Positions 1 to 9,220 of a stretch of 64,000 nt of DNA are shown here, one piece after another (the stretch's first letter is position 1; each line of letters opens with the position of its first letter). The notes below the pieces were generated by a model. It searched no databases, was not told the origin of the DNA, and saw nothing but the letters and a program-made list of their open reading frames with translations. Location of the stretch: positions 62,001 to 126,000 of the forward strand of contig NZ_JAPJBQ010000002.1 in NCBI RefSeq assembly GCF_026421305.1, read 5' to 3'. The DNA is from Dyella silvae (GTDB lineage Bacteria > Pseudomonadota > Gammaproteobacteria > Xanthomonadales > Rhodanobacteraceae). The position numbers and the translations under genes were made by a program.

Positions 1-2
1 CA

Positions 3-1031
3 CGCGCATTGGCGGGAGCTATTCAGGAAGGCAAGCTCAACAACGCCACCGACATCACTGGAAACGACGAATTCAGCGACACACTGCGTTCTCTGGATGA
101 CATGGATCGCCAACTCACCAGCATCGTCACGCAGGTGCGCGATGTGGCAGAGCAGGTGACCGCGGCGGCACGCGATCTGTCGCAGGGCAACGACGACCTG
201 TCGCAGCGTACGCAGGAGCAGGCCAGTTCACTGGAAGAAACGGCCGCGTCGATGGAGGAACTGTCGGCTACCGTGAAGCAGAACGCCGAAGGCGCAGGCC
301 AGGCCCGCGAAATGGCGCAACGCATGCGCAAGCGTGCCGAAGAAGGTCGCGCGGTGGCGGGTTCCGCGGTGGGCGCCATGCAGGCGATTACCGATGCCAA
401 CAAGCAGGTCGGCGATATTGTCGGCATGATCGATGAGATTGCCTTCCAGACCAATCTGCTCGCGCTCAACGCCGCGGTGGAAGCCGCACGCGCGGGCGAA
501 CAAGGCCGCGGCTTCGCCGTGGTGGCGACGGAGGTGCGTAACCTCGCCCAGCGCAGCAGCGTGGCGGCGAAGGACATCAAGGTGTTGATCAAGGACACCA
601 CGGACAAGGTGTCTGAAGGCGCCGAGCTGGTGCAGCGGACGGGTAGCGCGCTCAACGACATCGCCGGCGATGTGCGCGAGGTAAGCACCATCATCGAAGT
701 GATTGCAGCGGCCTCCGAAGAACAATCCGCCGGCATCGGTCAGGTCAACAACGCGGTCGTCACGTTGGACGAAGTCACCCAGCAGAACGCGGCACTGGTG
801 GAAGAGGCCAGCGCGGCGAGCCGAAACACGCTGGATCTTTCGCAGGTGCTGATGAATCAGGTGTCCTATTTCACCGTGCAGGGTGACGTGGTTGCCGCCA
901 AAACGCCCGCAAGCACGGTGCCGATGGCGGAGCCCGCGAAACGGATGGCGCCGGTAGCTGTGCCTGCGGCCCCGCGCCACCGGGCTCAGGCCGGGCTGGT
1001 GACCGCCGGTGACGACTGGACGGAGTTCTGA
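3..1031 (+). CDS. Methyl-accepting chemotaxis protein, C-terminal part
   Basis: The reading frame is open to the left edge, so the sensor domain, membrane segments and most of the HAMP domain lie outside the window. What remains is the end of HAMP and the long coiled-coil signalling domain that docks CheA/CheW under the inner membrane. The hairpin tip is clear around residues 145-175 (IAFQTNLLALNAAVEAARAG, then GRGFAVVATEVRNLA). Methylation-helix glutamate/glutamine pairs (EQASSLEETAASMEEL) lie upstream. The protein ends in DDWTEF, which resembles the xWxxF tether used by CheR/CheB in high-abundance receptors. The ligand cannot be inferred. Confidence 0.93.
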   Translation, partial: RALAGAIQEGKLNNATDITGNDEFSDTLRSLDDMDRQLTSIVTQVRDVAEQVTAAARDLSQGNDDLSQRTQEQASSLEETAASMEELSATVKQNAEGAGQAREMAQRMRKRAEEGRAVAGSAVGAMQAITDANKQVGDIVGMIDEIAFQTNLLALNAAVEAARAGEQGRGFAVVATEVRNLAQRSSVAAKDIKVLIKDTTDKVSEGAELVQRTGSALNDIAGDVREVSTIIEVIAAASEEQSAGIGQVNNAVVTLDEVTQQNAALVEEASAASRNTLDLSQVLMNQVSYFTVQGDVVAAKTPASTVPMAEPAKRMAPVAVPAAPRHRAQAGLVTAGDDWTEF

Positions 1032-1120
1032 GGGTTTTCTTTGATGGCATTCAACGCATGGAGCGCTCGCGCGTTCCATGCGAGAACCGCCATTAAGAAT
1101 GCAAAGGCCAGGGAGCATGC

Positions 1121-1366
1121 ATGCAGGCGAAGGAATTTGATCGATGGGCGAGAACGCGCGGACAGGGCATGCTTCGGTATGTGCTGTTGAGCGGCGTGGT
1201 GTGTTACGGCCTGCCCATGTTTCTCATCATGACCTTTCTGATTCCGCATCCGCGCCTGACGACGGCACAGTCAGCCTTCCTGTGGCTGTGTGCGGGCGCA
1301 GGCTACGGCGTGGCCATGTGGCTCGTTCAGGAACGCCGTTTTCGCAAGGTACGCAGTCGCTTTTGA
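1121..1366 (+). CDS. Small membrane protein, unknown function
   Basis: An 81-residue protein with two predicted membrane spans (about residues 18-40 and 50-70), a basic N-terminus and a basic C-terminal tail (ERRFRKVRSRF). A purine-rich AGGGAG sits just ahead of the ATG. It lies 90 bases behind the chemotaxis receptor on the same strand and may be cotranscribed with it. I do not recognise a family. Short length and lack of motifs make it a tentative gene. Confidence 0.5.
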   Translation: MQAKEFDRWARTRGQGMLRYVLLSGVVCYGLPMFLIMTFLIPHPRLTTAQSAFLWLCAGAGYGVAMWLVQERRFRKVRSRF

Positions 1367-1603
1367 ACGGCTCGCTTATCAGGTGGCCCGGATGTCACCA
1401 AGACGCCATCCGGCACGATGCCGCGTTCATGTGCCGTTTTGTTATCGCGGCGTGTGCACTGGAATTGGACGTCTGATCGTCGCAAACCACTAGCGCCAAT
1501 TATGCGTTTGCTTGACATGTGACATGGATACTCCTTTGTTGCGACCACGTATGCCGTCGACGGCGGCGGGTGTGCGCGCATCACCCACGAGAGGAGACAC
1601 GTC

Positions 1604-2185
1604 ATGGCAAGGGTGAGCTCTCGAATCGGTTATGGGTTCGTCGGTGTACTGGTCGTCGCGCTCGGCGGCTGCACGGGTTACGTCAAGCAGACTGATTTTG
1701 ACGCGGCCATTTCGGAGTTACGCAGCAACGATCAGAAGCAGCAACAGGAGATCGACGCGATAACGCAGGAAATGCATCAGAAGTTCGCACAGTACGACAC
1801 GCAGATCACGCAGATGGCAGGACGCATCAGCGTCGATACGATCGCGCATTTCGATACAAACCAATCCACCTTGCGCGATGAAGACAAGAAACGTCTCGAC
1901 GATTACGCCAAGGTCATGCGCGAGCACCATGCCGATGCGGTGATTACCGCCGAAGGTTTTACCGATCCATCGGGCAGTGCGGCGCACAACAAGCGTCTGG
2001 CGATGCAGCGTGCCGAAGCAGTGCGTGATTACCTGATCAATACCGGCGGGCTCAACGCCAATCAGGTACGTGCCGTGAGCTATGGCGAAGTGAAGAATCG
2101 CCAGGTGGTGCCCGGTGCGCATGGCGACAAGGGACAGGCCAATCGGCGTGTAGCGCTGGTGACGGATTTCGCTGGCAGCACGTGA
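1604..2185 (+). CDS. OmpA-family lipoprotein
   Basis: A 193-residue probable outer-membrane lipoprotein with a peptidoglycan-binding OmpA-like domain. The N-terminus is a signal peptide ending in the lipobox LGGC (Cys near residue 24). A coiled-coil stretch follows (about residues 30-75, rich in Q, E, D and K). The OmpA C-like domain covers about 80-190, with the start IAHFDTNQSTL and the later GFTDPSGS and NKRLAMQRAEAVRDYL segments expected for diaminopimelate binding. A GAGAGGAGA ribosome site precedes the ATG. A possible TTGACA -35 element lies at 1512-1517, without a convincing -10. The gene ends at a strong hairpin. A cell-envelope anchoring role is inferred from the family. Confidence 0.85.
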   Translation: MARVSSRIGYGFVGVLVVALGGCTGYVKQTDFDAAISELRSNDQKQQQEIDAITQEMHQKFAQYDTQITQMAGRISVDTIAHFDTNQSTLRDEDKKRLDDYAKVMREHHADAVITAEGFTDPSGSAAHNKRLAMQRAEAVRDYLINTGGLNANQVRAVSYGEVKNRQVVPGAHGDKGQANRRVALVTDFAGST

Positions 2186-2208
2186 GCGGCAGAGGGTGAT
2201 CCGTAACG

Positions 2209-2236
2209 ACAGAGGGCGCCTGGCGGCGCCCTCTGT
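2209..2236. terminator. Bidirectional hairpin between convergent genes
   Basis: A perfect 12-bp stem (2209-2220 / 2225-2236) with a 4-nt loop lies between the OmpA-like lipoprotein and the convergent secreted-protein gene. The U-tract is poor on both strands, so termination strength is uncertain. Confidence 0.75.
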
Positions 2237-2250
2237 GTTTGGCGTGGGTG

Positions 2251-3030
2251 TTACTTGCTGCTGGCTTTATAGGTGAGATCAGCGCTGTAACTGTCGATAT
2301 GCGAGCTTTGTTCCTGGATCGTGTCATTGAGCGATTTGCGCATGGCCTGGGCGTCCGCCTTTCCATAGGCGTTCTCCATCATGGTCCATAGCGGGGTGTC
2401 GGGGTCTTTGCCCAGATCTGCCCAGGTTTTGGCGGGCAGCAGTACGACGAAGTCAGCTGAGCCCTGACCTGCATCGAGCACCTCGCCTACGGCGAAGTTG
2501 TTTGGCCATTTGGTTTTCTCGGCACCGGCCGTGATTTTCTTCGCGATGTCGAGGAAAGTCGCATGGGCTTCGTGGCCTGGCTTGAGCTTGAAATAGATCA
2601 CTTCGAGGTAGGGCTGGTTGAGCGTTGTGCCCTTGGCCAGATGGCTCAACTCCGGAAGCGCTTTGAAGAAGGCGCTGGTTTCGCTCTTCAGATGCGGGTT
2701 GATGTCGTTACGAAGAGAACTGTCGCAGGCTTTGCCCGCAGTGCGCATGGCATCGAAGGCGGACCACGGTAGCGGATCGGTGACATAGGAGTAGGCGTAG
2801 GTATCGCCTGTTTCATGCGTCCACGCGTGCCAGCTGTATTTGAAGCCGTGCTGGCTCAGGCACTGGTTGAAGCTCTTGATGCCTGCCTCGTACGCGGCCT
2901 GATCGGAGGGTGCGACGATATCGGTGTAATCGCGCACGACGGTGACTTTGTTGCTGTCGTCGGCGGCCATGACGGCGCCTGCGCACGACAGCGCAAACGC
3001 TACAGCCAGGCAAAGAGTAGAAGTTTTCAT
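2251..3030 (-). CDS. Secreted protein of unknown function
   Basis: A 259-residue protein. I chose the internal ATG at 3030 because AAGGAGAT lies directly upstream and the sequence then opens with a classical signal peptide (MKTSTLCLAVAFALSCAGAV, cleavage near AMA/AD). The longer frame starting at 3186 has no such support. The mature protein is soluble and periplasmic or secreted. It has two similar-looking alpha/beta halves with FNQCLSQHGF and YLEVIYFKLKPGHEAHA. The second half (KPGHE, then a VLLPAKTWADLG stretch) suggests a dimeric alpha-beta-barrel-like fold, but I cannot name the family. It stands alone between terminators. Confidence 0.75.
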   Translation of the reverse strand: MKTSTLCLAVAFALSCAGAVMAADDSNKVTVVRDYTDIVAPSDQAAYEAGIKSFNQCLSQHGFKYSWHAWTHETGDTYAYSYVTDPLPWSAFDAMRTAGKACDSSLRNDINPHLKSETSAFFKALPELSHLAKGTTLNQPYLEVIYFKLKPGHEAHATFLDIAKKITAGAEKTKWPNNFAVGEVLDAGQGSADFVVLLPAKTWADLGKDPDTPLWTMMENAYGKADAQAMRKSLNDTIQEQSSHIDSYSADLTYKASSK

Positions 3031-3523
3031 GAGATCTCCTTCGGAGCGATGCCCCGCTTGGCATGGAGTGGCGCACGCGCGAAGCAACCGCACCGTGCGT
3101 GTCGTGGCCGGCTGTGCAAGACAGGAGTGTTCAGGTGCGCCAACGGCATGCCGTGGATATGCCGGTAAGCAGGTGTGGCGGCGCATGACATGGTCCGGTC
3201 CGGTCGTCGACGAATCAGGTCACGCGCGCAACGCAGCGGGGTCGCCCGCGGCGTTGGGTGGACCTGTGCTGAGTAACACCGGGCGGTGCGGCGAATGTGG
3301 ATGCTTCGCAGGCGGCTGGGAATACGCCAAACGGGCTAGAACCTGTCAGATGGCGCTATCGGGCCACCCGGTGTTACCGGTGAACGGGTGCGTGGCGGCG
3401 GCGAAACCCATCGGCAAGTCGTCGCCGCGCCACCAAACGACCAAGGCCGCCCAAAGGCGGCCTTGGTGATACGAGCGAGACAGGGCGTTACCGCTTCATC
3501 GCGCGTAGGTCTGGTGCCTGACA
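3031..3523. other. Gene-free stretch upstream of the secreted-protein gene
   Basis: About 490 bases. It should contain the promoter of the leftward gene ending at 2251 and holds the terminator of the leftward acyltransferase at 3440-3467. Open frames here have no ribosome sites and no protein-like composition. I see nothing else. Confidence 0.6.
3440..3467 (-). terminator. Hairpin terminator of the acyltransferase gene
   Basis: A perfect 12-bp stem (3440-3451 / 3456-3467) with a 4-nt loop, 57 bases beyond the stop codon of the leftward acyltransferase. Only a short T-rich run follows on the minus strand. Confidence 0.7.
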
Positions 3524-4603
3524 TCAAGGCGTGGCGTCAGGAAACCACCGGCGGAGACGGCTCTTGAGGGCCAGTGCGGGTGCCTCAACGGTATGCCAGG
3601 AACACCAGCCGAGCAGCACCGTGCCGGCCAGCGCGACGGCGGTGGTCGTGACGTAAGTGGGTGTGGCTGGCCAAACGCGTACGGTCAGCTGCTGCACGAA
3701 GTACGCATACAGATAGATGCCATAGGAGAGGTCCCCGAACCGGGCCGCGGAGCGGAGGCCCGGCGTACTTTTGGCACCAAACCACAGGGTGAAGGGCGAC
3801 ATGATGGCCCAGGCGATAAGCGGAGCCTGGCGCGTCAGCACGCCGATAACGACGCAAACCACGCCTGCACCAAGCAGCAACCAGCGATACCGGCGGATTT
3901 CATCGGGGAACTGTCGCGCGCACACGCCGATAAAGAAAAACGCGCTGTAGAAATAGCAAAGGTTGTCGAAGCCGTTGGCCATCGGATGGCCCGGCAACGT
4001 CCGCACGTACATGATGGCAACGGCGGCCAGCGCAAGCAGAGAGAACACTCGCCGCCGCATGCCGATGGCGCCGAGTACGGCGACGTAGGCATAGCATTTG
4101 GCTTCGACAGGAATAGTCCACCAGCTGCCATTGACCGCCGAAAGCGCGGAGTCAGGCGATGTACTGGTGAACACGCCCGGTAACCCGTAAATGGGGCGCA
4201 GCTGCAGATTGAAGGTAATGAATCGGCGCACATCGCGGCCCAGATAATCGTGCAAGGGCAGCGAGGTAACGGCGGCGCAGGCAAGCGCAACGAACAGGGT
4301 GGCGACCGCCAGTGCGGGCCAGATGCGCAGAAAACGGCGCATGGCGAAACGCATGAGATGCGGGTCGTGATACCAGCTTTCCGTCACCAGGTAGCCGCTC
4401 ATCACAAAGAACATGGCTACCGCGATGCTGCCGAGCGTCAATCCGCCGAGCGCGGGCTCGGACATACCGAGCAGCACGAACTGATGGGAGATCAGCACCA
4501 TCAGGGACGCCACAAGGCGCAAACCATCGTAGTTGTTGCTGTGCATGCCGGACGGAGGCAAGGCGTCCGTAGCAATCGATAGACGTCCCTGTGGGGCTTT
4601 CAA
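3524..4603 (-). CDS. Acyltransferase family 3 membrane protein
   Basis: A 359-residue integral membrane acyltransferase (acyl_transf_3 / OafA-like fold). The family transfers acetyl or other acyl groups to extracytoplasmic sugars or lipids. The N-terminal motif NNYDGLRLVASLMVLISHQF carries the conserved Arg and His. About ten hydrophobic spans follow, with FFVMSGYLV in the second. A TTG start at 4603 is supported by AAGAGG at proper spacing; the ATG at 4546 is the alternative but has no ribosome site. It stands alone, so the acceptor (O-antigen, exopolysaccharide or glucan) cannot be told. Confidence 0.88.
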   Translation of the reverse strand: MKAPQGRLSIATDALPPSGMHSNNYDGLRLVASLMVLISHQFVLLGMSEPALGGLTLGSIAVAMFFVMSGYLVTESWYHDPHLMRFAMRRFLRIWPALAVATLFVALACAAVTSLPLHDYLGRDVRRFITFNLQLRPIYGLPGVFTSTSPDSALSAVNGSWWTIPVEAKCYAYVAVLGAIGMRRRVFSLLALAAVAIMYVRTLPGHPMANGFDNLCYFYSAFFFIGVCARQFPDEIRRYRWLLLGAGVVCVVIGVLTRQAPLIAWAIMSPFTLWFGAKSTPGLRSAARFGDLSYGIYLYAYFVQQLTVRVWPATPTYVTTTAVALAGTVLLGWCSWHTVEAPALALKSRLRRWFPDATP

Positions 4604-4640
4604 GCAAACCTCTTGCCGCTGGCCTGGATAAGGATGGGCA

Positions 4641-4667
4641 TAAGAAAAGGGCCGGTAAGACCGGCCC
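4641..4667 (-). terminator. Rho-independent terminator of rho
   Basis: On the minus strand an 8-bp GC-rich stem (4649-4656 / 4660-4667) with a 3-nt loop is followed by TTTTCTTA. It starts 7 bases past the rho stop codon, so rho itself ends at an intrinsic terminator. Confidence 0.85.
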
Positions 4668-4673
4668 GTTCTT

Positions 4674-6440
4674 TCAGCGCTTCATGGAATTGAAGAACTC
4701 GTCGTTGGACTTGGTGTTCTTCATCTTGTCGAGCATGAACTCCATCGCTGCCAGCTCGTCCATCGGATGCAGCAGCTTGCGCAGGATCCAGATCTTGGAG
4801 AGCAGGTCTGGCTCGATCAGCAGATCCTCGCGGCGAGTGCCGGAGCGATTGATGTCGATCGCCGGGTACACGCGCTTTTCGGAGATACGGCGGCTCAGGT
4901 GCACTTCCATGTTGCCGGTGCCCTTGAACTCTTCGTAGATCACCTCGTCCATCTTGCTGCCGGTGTCGGTCAGCGCGGTGGCGATGATGGTCAGGCTGCC
5001 GCCTTCTTCCACGTTACGAGCCGCACCAAAGAAGCGCTTCGGGCGCTGCAGCGCGTTGGCGTCCACACCACCGGTGAGCACCTTGCCGGAGCTCGGCACC
5101 ACGGTGTTGTAGGCGCGGGCGAGACGCGTGATGGAGTCGAGCAGGATGACGACGTCCTTCTTGTGCTCGACCAGGCGCTTGGCGCGCTCGATCACCATTT
5201 CGGCAACCTGCACGTGGCGCACGGCCGGCTCGTCGAAGGTGGAGGAGATCACTTCCGCACGCACGGTACGGGCGATTTCCGTCACTTCTTCCGGGCGCTC
5301 ATCGATCAACAGCATGATCAGATGGACGTCCGGGTGGTTGTACTGAATGGCCTGCGCGACGTTCTGCAGCATCATCGTCTTACCGGACTTCGGCTGGGAG
5401 ACGATGAGACCGCGCTGGCCACGACCCACAGGCGCCACCAGGTCCAGAATGCGGCCGGTGATGTCTTCGGTGGAGCCGTTGCCGCGCTCGAGCTTGAATG
5501 CCTTGCGCGGGAACAGCGGCGTCAGGTTCTCGAACAGCATCTTGTTCTTCGACGCCTCCGGCGGATCGCCGTTGATGTCGTCGACCTTGAGCATGGCGAA
5601 GTAACGCTCGCCTTCCTTCGGATGGCGCACGCGTCCGGTGATGTAATCGCCGGTGCGCAGGTTGAAGCGGCGGATCTGGCTGGGCGAGACGTAGATATCG
5701 TCCGGGCCGGCCAGGTAGGACTCGTCGGCCGAGCGCAGGAAGCCGAAGCCGTCCTGCAGAATTTCCAGCACGCCTTCGGCCCAGATGCCGCCGCCGGAGC
5801 GGGCGTGCGCCTTCAGGATCGAGAAGATCACGTCCTGCTTGCGGGCGCGGGCGACGCCTTCCTGGATACCGAGCGATTCGGCGAATTCCAGCAGCTGGAA
5901 CGCGTTCTTGCGCTTGAGCTCAGTGAGATTGATCAGGCGATCATTGCTGCCGGCATCGGCGTAGTCGTCGTCCACCGGCAAGCCATTGTTGCTGCGCTGG
6001 TGCTGCTGACCACCACCACCACCGCCGCCACCCGGGCCGCGCTGCTGATTGCGTTCGTGGCGGCGCCGACGGCCACGGCCGTCACGGTCATTGCGGTTGT
6101 TGAAGCCACCCTGGCCCTGGTTGCCGCCACCCTGCTGGCCACCCTCGCGGGCTTCCTGCTGCGGGCGCTGGCCGCCATCGCCGGACGGCGTGAAGTCGGC
6201 GGAAGGTGCAGCGGCCGGGGCCGGCGGCTCAGCCGGCGGGGCGGCGCGTTCTGCGCGTTCGACGCGTTCGACGGGCGGCAGTGGCGGCATGTCGAACTGC
6301 GCTTGCTTCTCGGCCTTCGCCTCGGCGGCTGCGGCAGCAGCGGCGGCGGACCGGCGCGGAGCGCGAGTGCGGGTTTCTGCCACAGGTTTGGCTTCGGCGC
6401 CTTTGGCGTCGTTCGTTTCTTTGCTTTCGATATCAGACAC
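4674..6440 (-). CDS. rho: Transcription termination factor Rho, long form
   Basis: Hexameric RNA-dependent ATPase that terminates transcription. The GTG at 6440 is preferred because AGAGG lies 7 bases upstream; the TTG at 6446 would touch that site. The product is about 588 residues, against about 420 in E. coli. The conserved core begins near residue 169 ([11 protein letters not shown]) with the N-terminal helical and RNA-binding cold-shock-like domains (DGFGFLRS). The Walker A loop (QPKSGKT) is near 350, then [14 protein letters not shown] and Walker B ([16 protein letters not shown]), ending in [10 protein letters not shown]. The extra ~165 residues are low complexity: alanine-rich, then proline-rich, then Arg/Gly/Asn/Gln-rich with a run of glycines. 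The neighbour trxA lies upstream on the same strand, as in many gammaproteobacteria. Confidence 0.98.
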   Translation of the reverse strand: MSDIESKETNDAKGAEAKPVAETRTRAPRRSAAAAAAAAEAKAEKQAQFDMPPLPPVERVERAERAAPPAEPPAPAAAPSADFTPSGDGGQRPQQEAREGGQQGGGNQGQGGFNNRNDRDGRGRRRRHERNQQRGPGGGGGGGGQQHQRSNNGLPVDDDYADAGSNDRLINLTELKRKNAFQLLEFAESLGIQEGVARARKQDVIFSILKAHARSGGGIWAEGVLEILQDGFGFLRSADESYLAGPDDIYVSPSQIRRFNLRTGDYITGRVRHPKEGERYFAMLKVDDINGDPPEASKNKMLFENLTPLFPRKAFKLERGNGSTEDITGRILDLVAPVGRGQRGLIVSQPKSGKTMMLQNVAQAIQYNHPDVHLIMLLIDERPEEVTEIARTVRAEVISSTFDEPAVRHVQVAEMVIERAKRLVEHKKDVVILLDSITRLARAYNTVVPSSGKVLTGGVDANALQRPKRFFGAARNVEEGGSLTIIATALTDTGSKMDEVIYEEFKGTGNMEVHLSRRISEKRVYPAIDINRSGTRREDLLIEPDLLSKIWILRKLLHPMDELAAMEFMLDKMKNTKSNDEFFNSMKR

Positions 6441-6548
6441 GGGCAAACCTCTGCGGGGCGCCGTTGATGAACAGGAGGGAAGGTGTGTTGCGCGGACGGC
6501 GCGGGGGACAGGACAGTCCCGACGGACACACGAAATCTAGCACCCGAT

Positions 6549-6572
6549 CTGCGGCGCAGTAAAGCGCCGCAG
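6549..6572 (-). terminator. Hairpin between trxA and rho
   Basis: A 9-bp perfect stem (6549-6557 / 6564-6572) with a 6-nt loop, 22 bases beyond the trxA stop on the minus strand. There is no U-tract. It may be a weak terminator or part of the rho leader. Confidence 0.5.
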
Positions 6573-6594
6573 TGGGCAAAATTCAGAAAAGTTC

Positions 6595-6921
6595 TTAGAT
6601 GGTCTTGTCGATCATCTGGGCCAGCTGGCCCTTGCTTACGGCGCCGATCTGGGTGGCTTCGACCTTGCCGTTCTTGAACACCATCAGCGTGGGAATGCCA
6701 CGGACGCCGTAAGTGCGGGGCGTCTTCTGGTTGTGGTCGATATTGATCTTGGCGATGCGCAGCTTGCCCTGATACTGCTGGGCCAGTTCGTCGAGGATCG
6801 GTGCGATGGCCTTGCACGGGCCACACCATTCAGCCCAGAAATCCAGCAGCACCGGGGTATCGGACTTCAGCACTTCTTGCTCGAAGGCATCGTCGCTCAC
6901 ATGGGTAATCAGATCGCTCAC
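6595..6921 (-). CDS. trxA: Thioredoxin 1
   Basis: A 108-residue cytoplasmic disulfide reductase of the usual length. The active site WCGPC is at residues 32-36 and the cis-proline loop GIPTLMVF follows. The GTG at 6921 fits the family N-terminus ([17 protein letters not shown]) and has a GGAGA ribosome site; the in-frame ATG at 6957 would add 12 unconserved residues. It is upstream of rho on the same strand and divergent from rhlB, the arrangement also known in E. coli. Confidence 0.97.
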   Translation of the reverse strand: MSDLITHVSDDAFEQEVLKSDTPVLLDFWAEWCGPCKAIAPILDELAQQYQGKLRIAKINIDHNQKTPRTYGVRGIPTLMVFKNGKVEATQIGAVSKGQLAQMIDKTI

Positions 6922-7376
6922 CGGGTTCTCCGAAGGTAGGCGGGTAAAGGGTTTCACGACCGCGCGCCCAGCATCGGCTACACTGGGGCGCCCATGATGC
7001 GCGGGGTCGTACCGTATAAGGAAGGCTGGTGCCGTTGCGGCAGGCCTCCATTCCAGCGTAACTCGGGGCGCGATTCAAGCGATTCAAGGGCGGCTACGGA
7101 CGGTTCCGTTGACATAGGTGAAAGGGTTTTCCTTGAGGAACAGGGTGTTAGCGCCCATAGTCCTTTGACCTATGCCAGCGGAGCTGTCGAATACCGCCGC
7201 TCCCTCCGGCGCTAGCCACGGCAACGTGTCATCCGCACGCGAGACCCTCGGGGTTCCGCCTGCCGGCACGCGCTCCGGCCGCGCCGACCATCCACCCGTT
7301 CCTTGTAGCGTCTCATCAGCAAGGAGCCAGGCGGCCGCCTCTGGCGCTGCCTCTATCGATATTCATCATTCAAACA
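6922..7376. other. Divergent intergenic region trxA / rhlB
   Basis: About 455 bases between divergent starts; it must hold both promoters. A TTGACA hexamer at 7109-7114 points toward rhlB, but no good -10 stands at 17 bases. The rhlB ATG has no clear ribosome site (the nearest AAGGAG is ~50 bases away). No credible gene is present; the open frames are short and GC-biased. Confidence 0.5.
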
Positions 7377-9098
7377 ATGTCCCAAACCGTACTCACCGAC
7401 ACGTTCTTCACCAATTTCGATCTCCACCCACTGCTGCAGAAAGGCCTCGACGACGCAGGCTTCACCCGCTGCACGCCGATCCAGGCACTGACCCTGCCCA
7501 TGGCGCTGACGGGCCGCGATGTCGCTGGCCAGGCTCAGACCGGCACCGGCAAGACCTGCGCCTTCCTCGTCGCCCTGATGAATCGCCTGCTGACCACGCC
7601 GGCGGTAGCCGAGCGCAAGGACAGCGATCCGCGCGCCCTCGTCATCGCACCGACGCGTGAGCTGGCGATCCAGATCGAGAAAGACGCCAAGTCCATTGGC
7701 CGCCACACTGGCCTGCGCACCGCGCTGATTTACGGCGGCGTCGACTACGACAAGCAGCGCCAGCAGCTCAAGGATGGTTGCGACATCATCATCGCCACGC
7801 CGGGCCGCCTGCTGGATTACTTCAAGCAGCACGTGTTCAGCCTCGACGCCGTCGAAGTGATGGTGATCGACGAGGCGGACCGCATGTTCGATCTCGGCTT
7901 CATCAAGGATGTGCGCTTCATCTTCCGCCGTCTGCCGGCGCGCGAGCAGCGCCAGGTGCTGCTGTTCTCCGCGACGCTCAGCCATCGCGTGCTGGAGCTG
8001 GCCTACGAGCACATGCACAACGCCGAGAAGCTGGTGGTGGAGACGGAAAATGTCACCGCCGACCGCGTGCGTCAGGTCGTCTACTTCCCCGCGAAGGAAG
8101 AAAAGATGCCGCTGCTGCTCAACTTGCTTGAGCGCACCAGCCCCACGCGCAGCATCATCTTCGTTAACACCAAGGCCGCCGCCGAGCGCATCACCGACCG
8201 CGTTAAGCGTCAGGGCTATCGCGTGGGCGCGCTGTCTGGCGACGTGCCGCAGCTGAAGCGTCAGAAGCTGCTGCAGCGTTTCCAGGAAGGCCAGCTAGAC
8301 ATGCTGGTGTGCACCGATGTCGCTGCGCGCGGCCTGCACATTCCGGCGGTGAGCCACGTGTTCAACTACGACCTGCCGCAGGACGCCGAAGACTACGTGC
8401 ACCGCATCGGCCGTACCGCGCGCCTCGGCGCCGAAGGCGATGCGATCAGCTTTGCCTGCGATCTCTATGCCATGTCGTTGCCGGATATCGAAACGTATAT
8501 CAGCCAGCGCATTCCGGTGGCGAACATCGAGCCGGAGATGCTGGTGATGCCGAAGCCGCGCGAGCAGGACGCCCAGTACATGGCCGATGTGGCCGCCGAC
8601 AGCGCCGCGTTCGGCGACAAGGTCGAGTCGCGTGAGAAGGAAGGGTCTTCGCGCCGTGGTCCGCGCGACCGTGGCGGCCGTGGCCGCGACGGCGACCGCC
8701 CGCGCAGCGACAAGCCGCGTGAACCGCGCAAGCCGCGCGCTGAGGCCGGGGCCGAGGAAGTGGCTGCCGCATCGACGGTTGTCGCGCCGGCTTCCGAACC
8801 GGCACCGGGTGAGTTGGCTGATGGCGTGGCGCGCAAGCGTCGTCGTCGCCGCGGCGGCCGCAACCGTCGCCGCGAGGGTGATGCACCGGCCATGGACGCC
8901 GCCGCCAATAGCTCCGGCGACAACAATCGTGCACCGCGTGGCGATCATCGTTCGTCGCGCGAGCGTGGTGGCGCGGAGAACAATCACTCGCGTCCGTCCC
9001 GTCAGGTGGCGATCAAGTCGGGCAAGCCAACGGAGCCGACAGCGCCCCAGAAGGTGGGCTTCTTCCGTCGGCTGAGCCGCTTCTTCACCGGCCGCTGA
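7377..9098 (+). CDS. rhlB: ATP-dependent RNA helicase RhlB
   Basis: A 573-residue DEAD-box helicase. Helicase core: Q motif (FTRCTPIQ), Walker A AQTGTGKT at 53-60, [17 protein letters not shown] near 163-166, SAT, and HRIGRTAR. In E. coli RhlB is the RNase E degradosome helicase. Beyond about residue 405 the protein departs from the E. coli form. It has ~165 extra residues rich in Arg, Gly, Asp and Pro with [20 protein letters not shown] runs and a hydrophobic C-terminal end ([14 protein letters not shown]). Such extended RhlB proteins are typical of Xanthomonadales. The position divergent from trxA-rho supports the name over other DEAD-box paralogs. Confidence 0.93.
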   Translation: MSQTVLTDTFFTNFDLHPLLQKGLDDAGFTRCTPIQALTLPMALTGRDVAGQAQTGTGKTCAFLVALMNRLLTTPAVAERKDSDPRALVIAPTRELAIQIEKDAKSIGRHTGLRTALIYGGVDYDKQRQQLKDGCDIIIATPGRLLDYFKQHVFSLDAVEVMVIDEADRMFDLGFIKDVRFIFRRLPAREQRQVLLFSATLSHRVLELAYEHMHNAEKLVVETENVTADRVRQVVYFPAKEEKMPLLLNLLERTSPTRSIIFVNTKAAAERITDRVKRQGYRVGALSGDVPQLKRQKLLQRFQEGQLDMLVCTDVAARGLHIPAVSHVFNYDLPQDAEDYVHRIGRTARLGAEGDAISFACDLYAMSLPDIETYISQRIPVANIEPEMLVMPKPREQDAQYMADVAADSAAFGDKVESREKEGSSRRGPRDRGGRGRDGDRPRSDKPREPRKPRAEAGAEEVAAASTVVAPASEPAPGELADGVARKRRRRRGGRNRRREGDAPAMDAAANSSGDNNRAPRGDHRSSRERGGAENNHSRPSRQVAIKSGKPTEPTAPQKVGFFRRLSRFFTGR

Positions 9099-9117
9099 GT
9101 GGCCGCGCACTTACCTA

Positions 9118-9148
9118 AGGCTGTCGTGGGCTGAATCCACGACAGTCT
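9118..9148 (+). terminator. Stem-loop after rhlB
   Basis: A 12-bp stem including one G-T pair (9118-9129 / 9137-9148) with a 7-nt loop, 20 bases past the rhlB stop. There is no strong U-tract. Confidence 0.55.
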
Positions 9149-9220
9149 GACTGTACAAAGCGCCTGACCTTCACGCGTGCATCCCTTATCCTTGGGCGTA
9201 TCCAGGATCGGGGACACGCG

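Noticed and set aside
1512-1517. TTGACA upstream of the OmpA-like lipoprotein as a full promoter
   Set aside because: No acceptable -10 hexamer at 16-18 bases; the nearest candidate is too close.
4767-6467. 566-residue open frame on the plus strand
   Set aside because: Antisense to rho, whose protein matches its family throughout. The antisense product has no recognisable domain.
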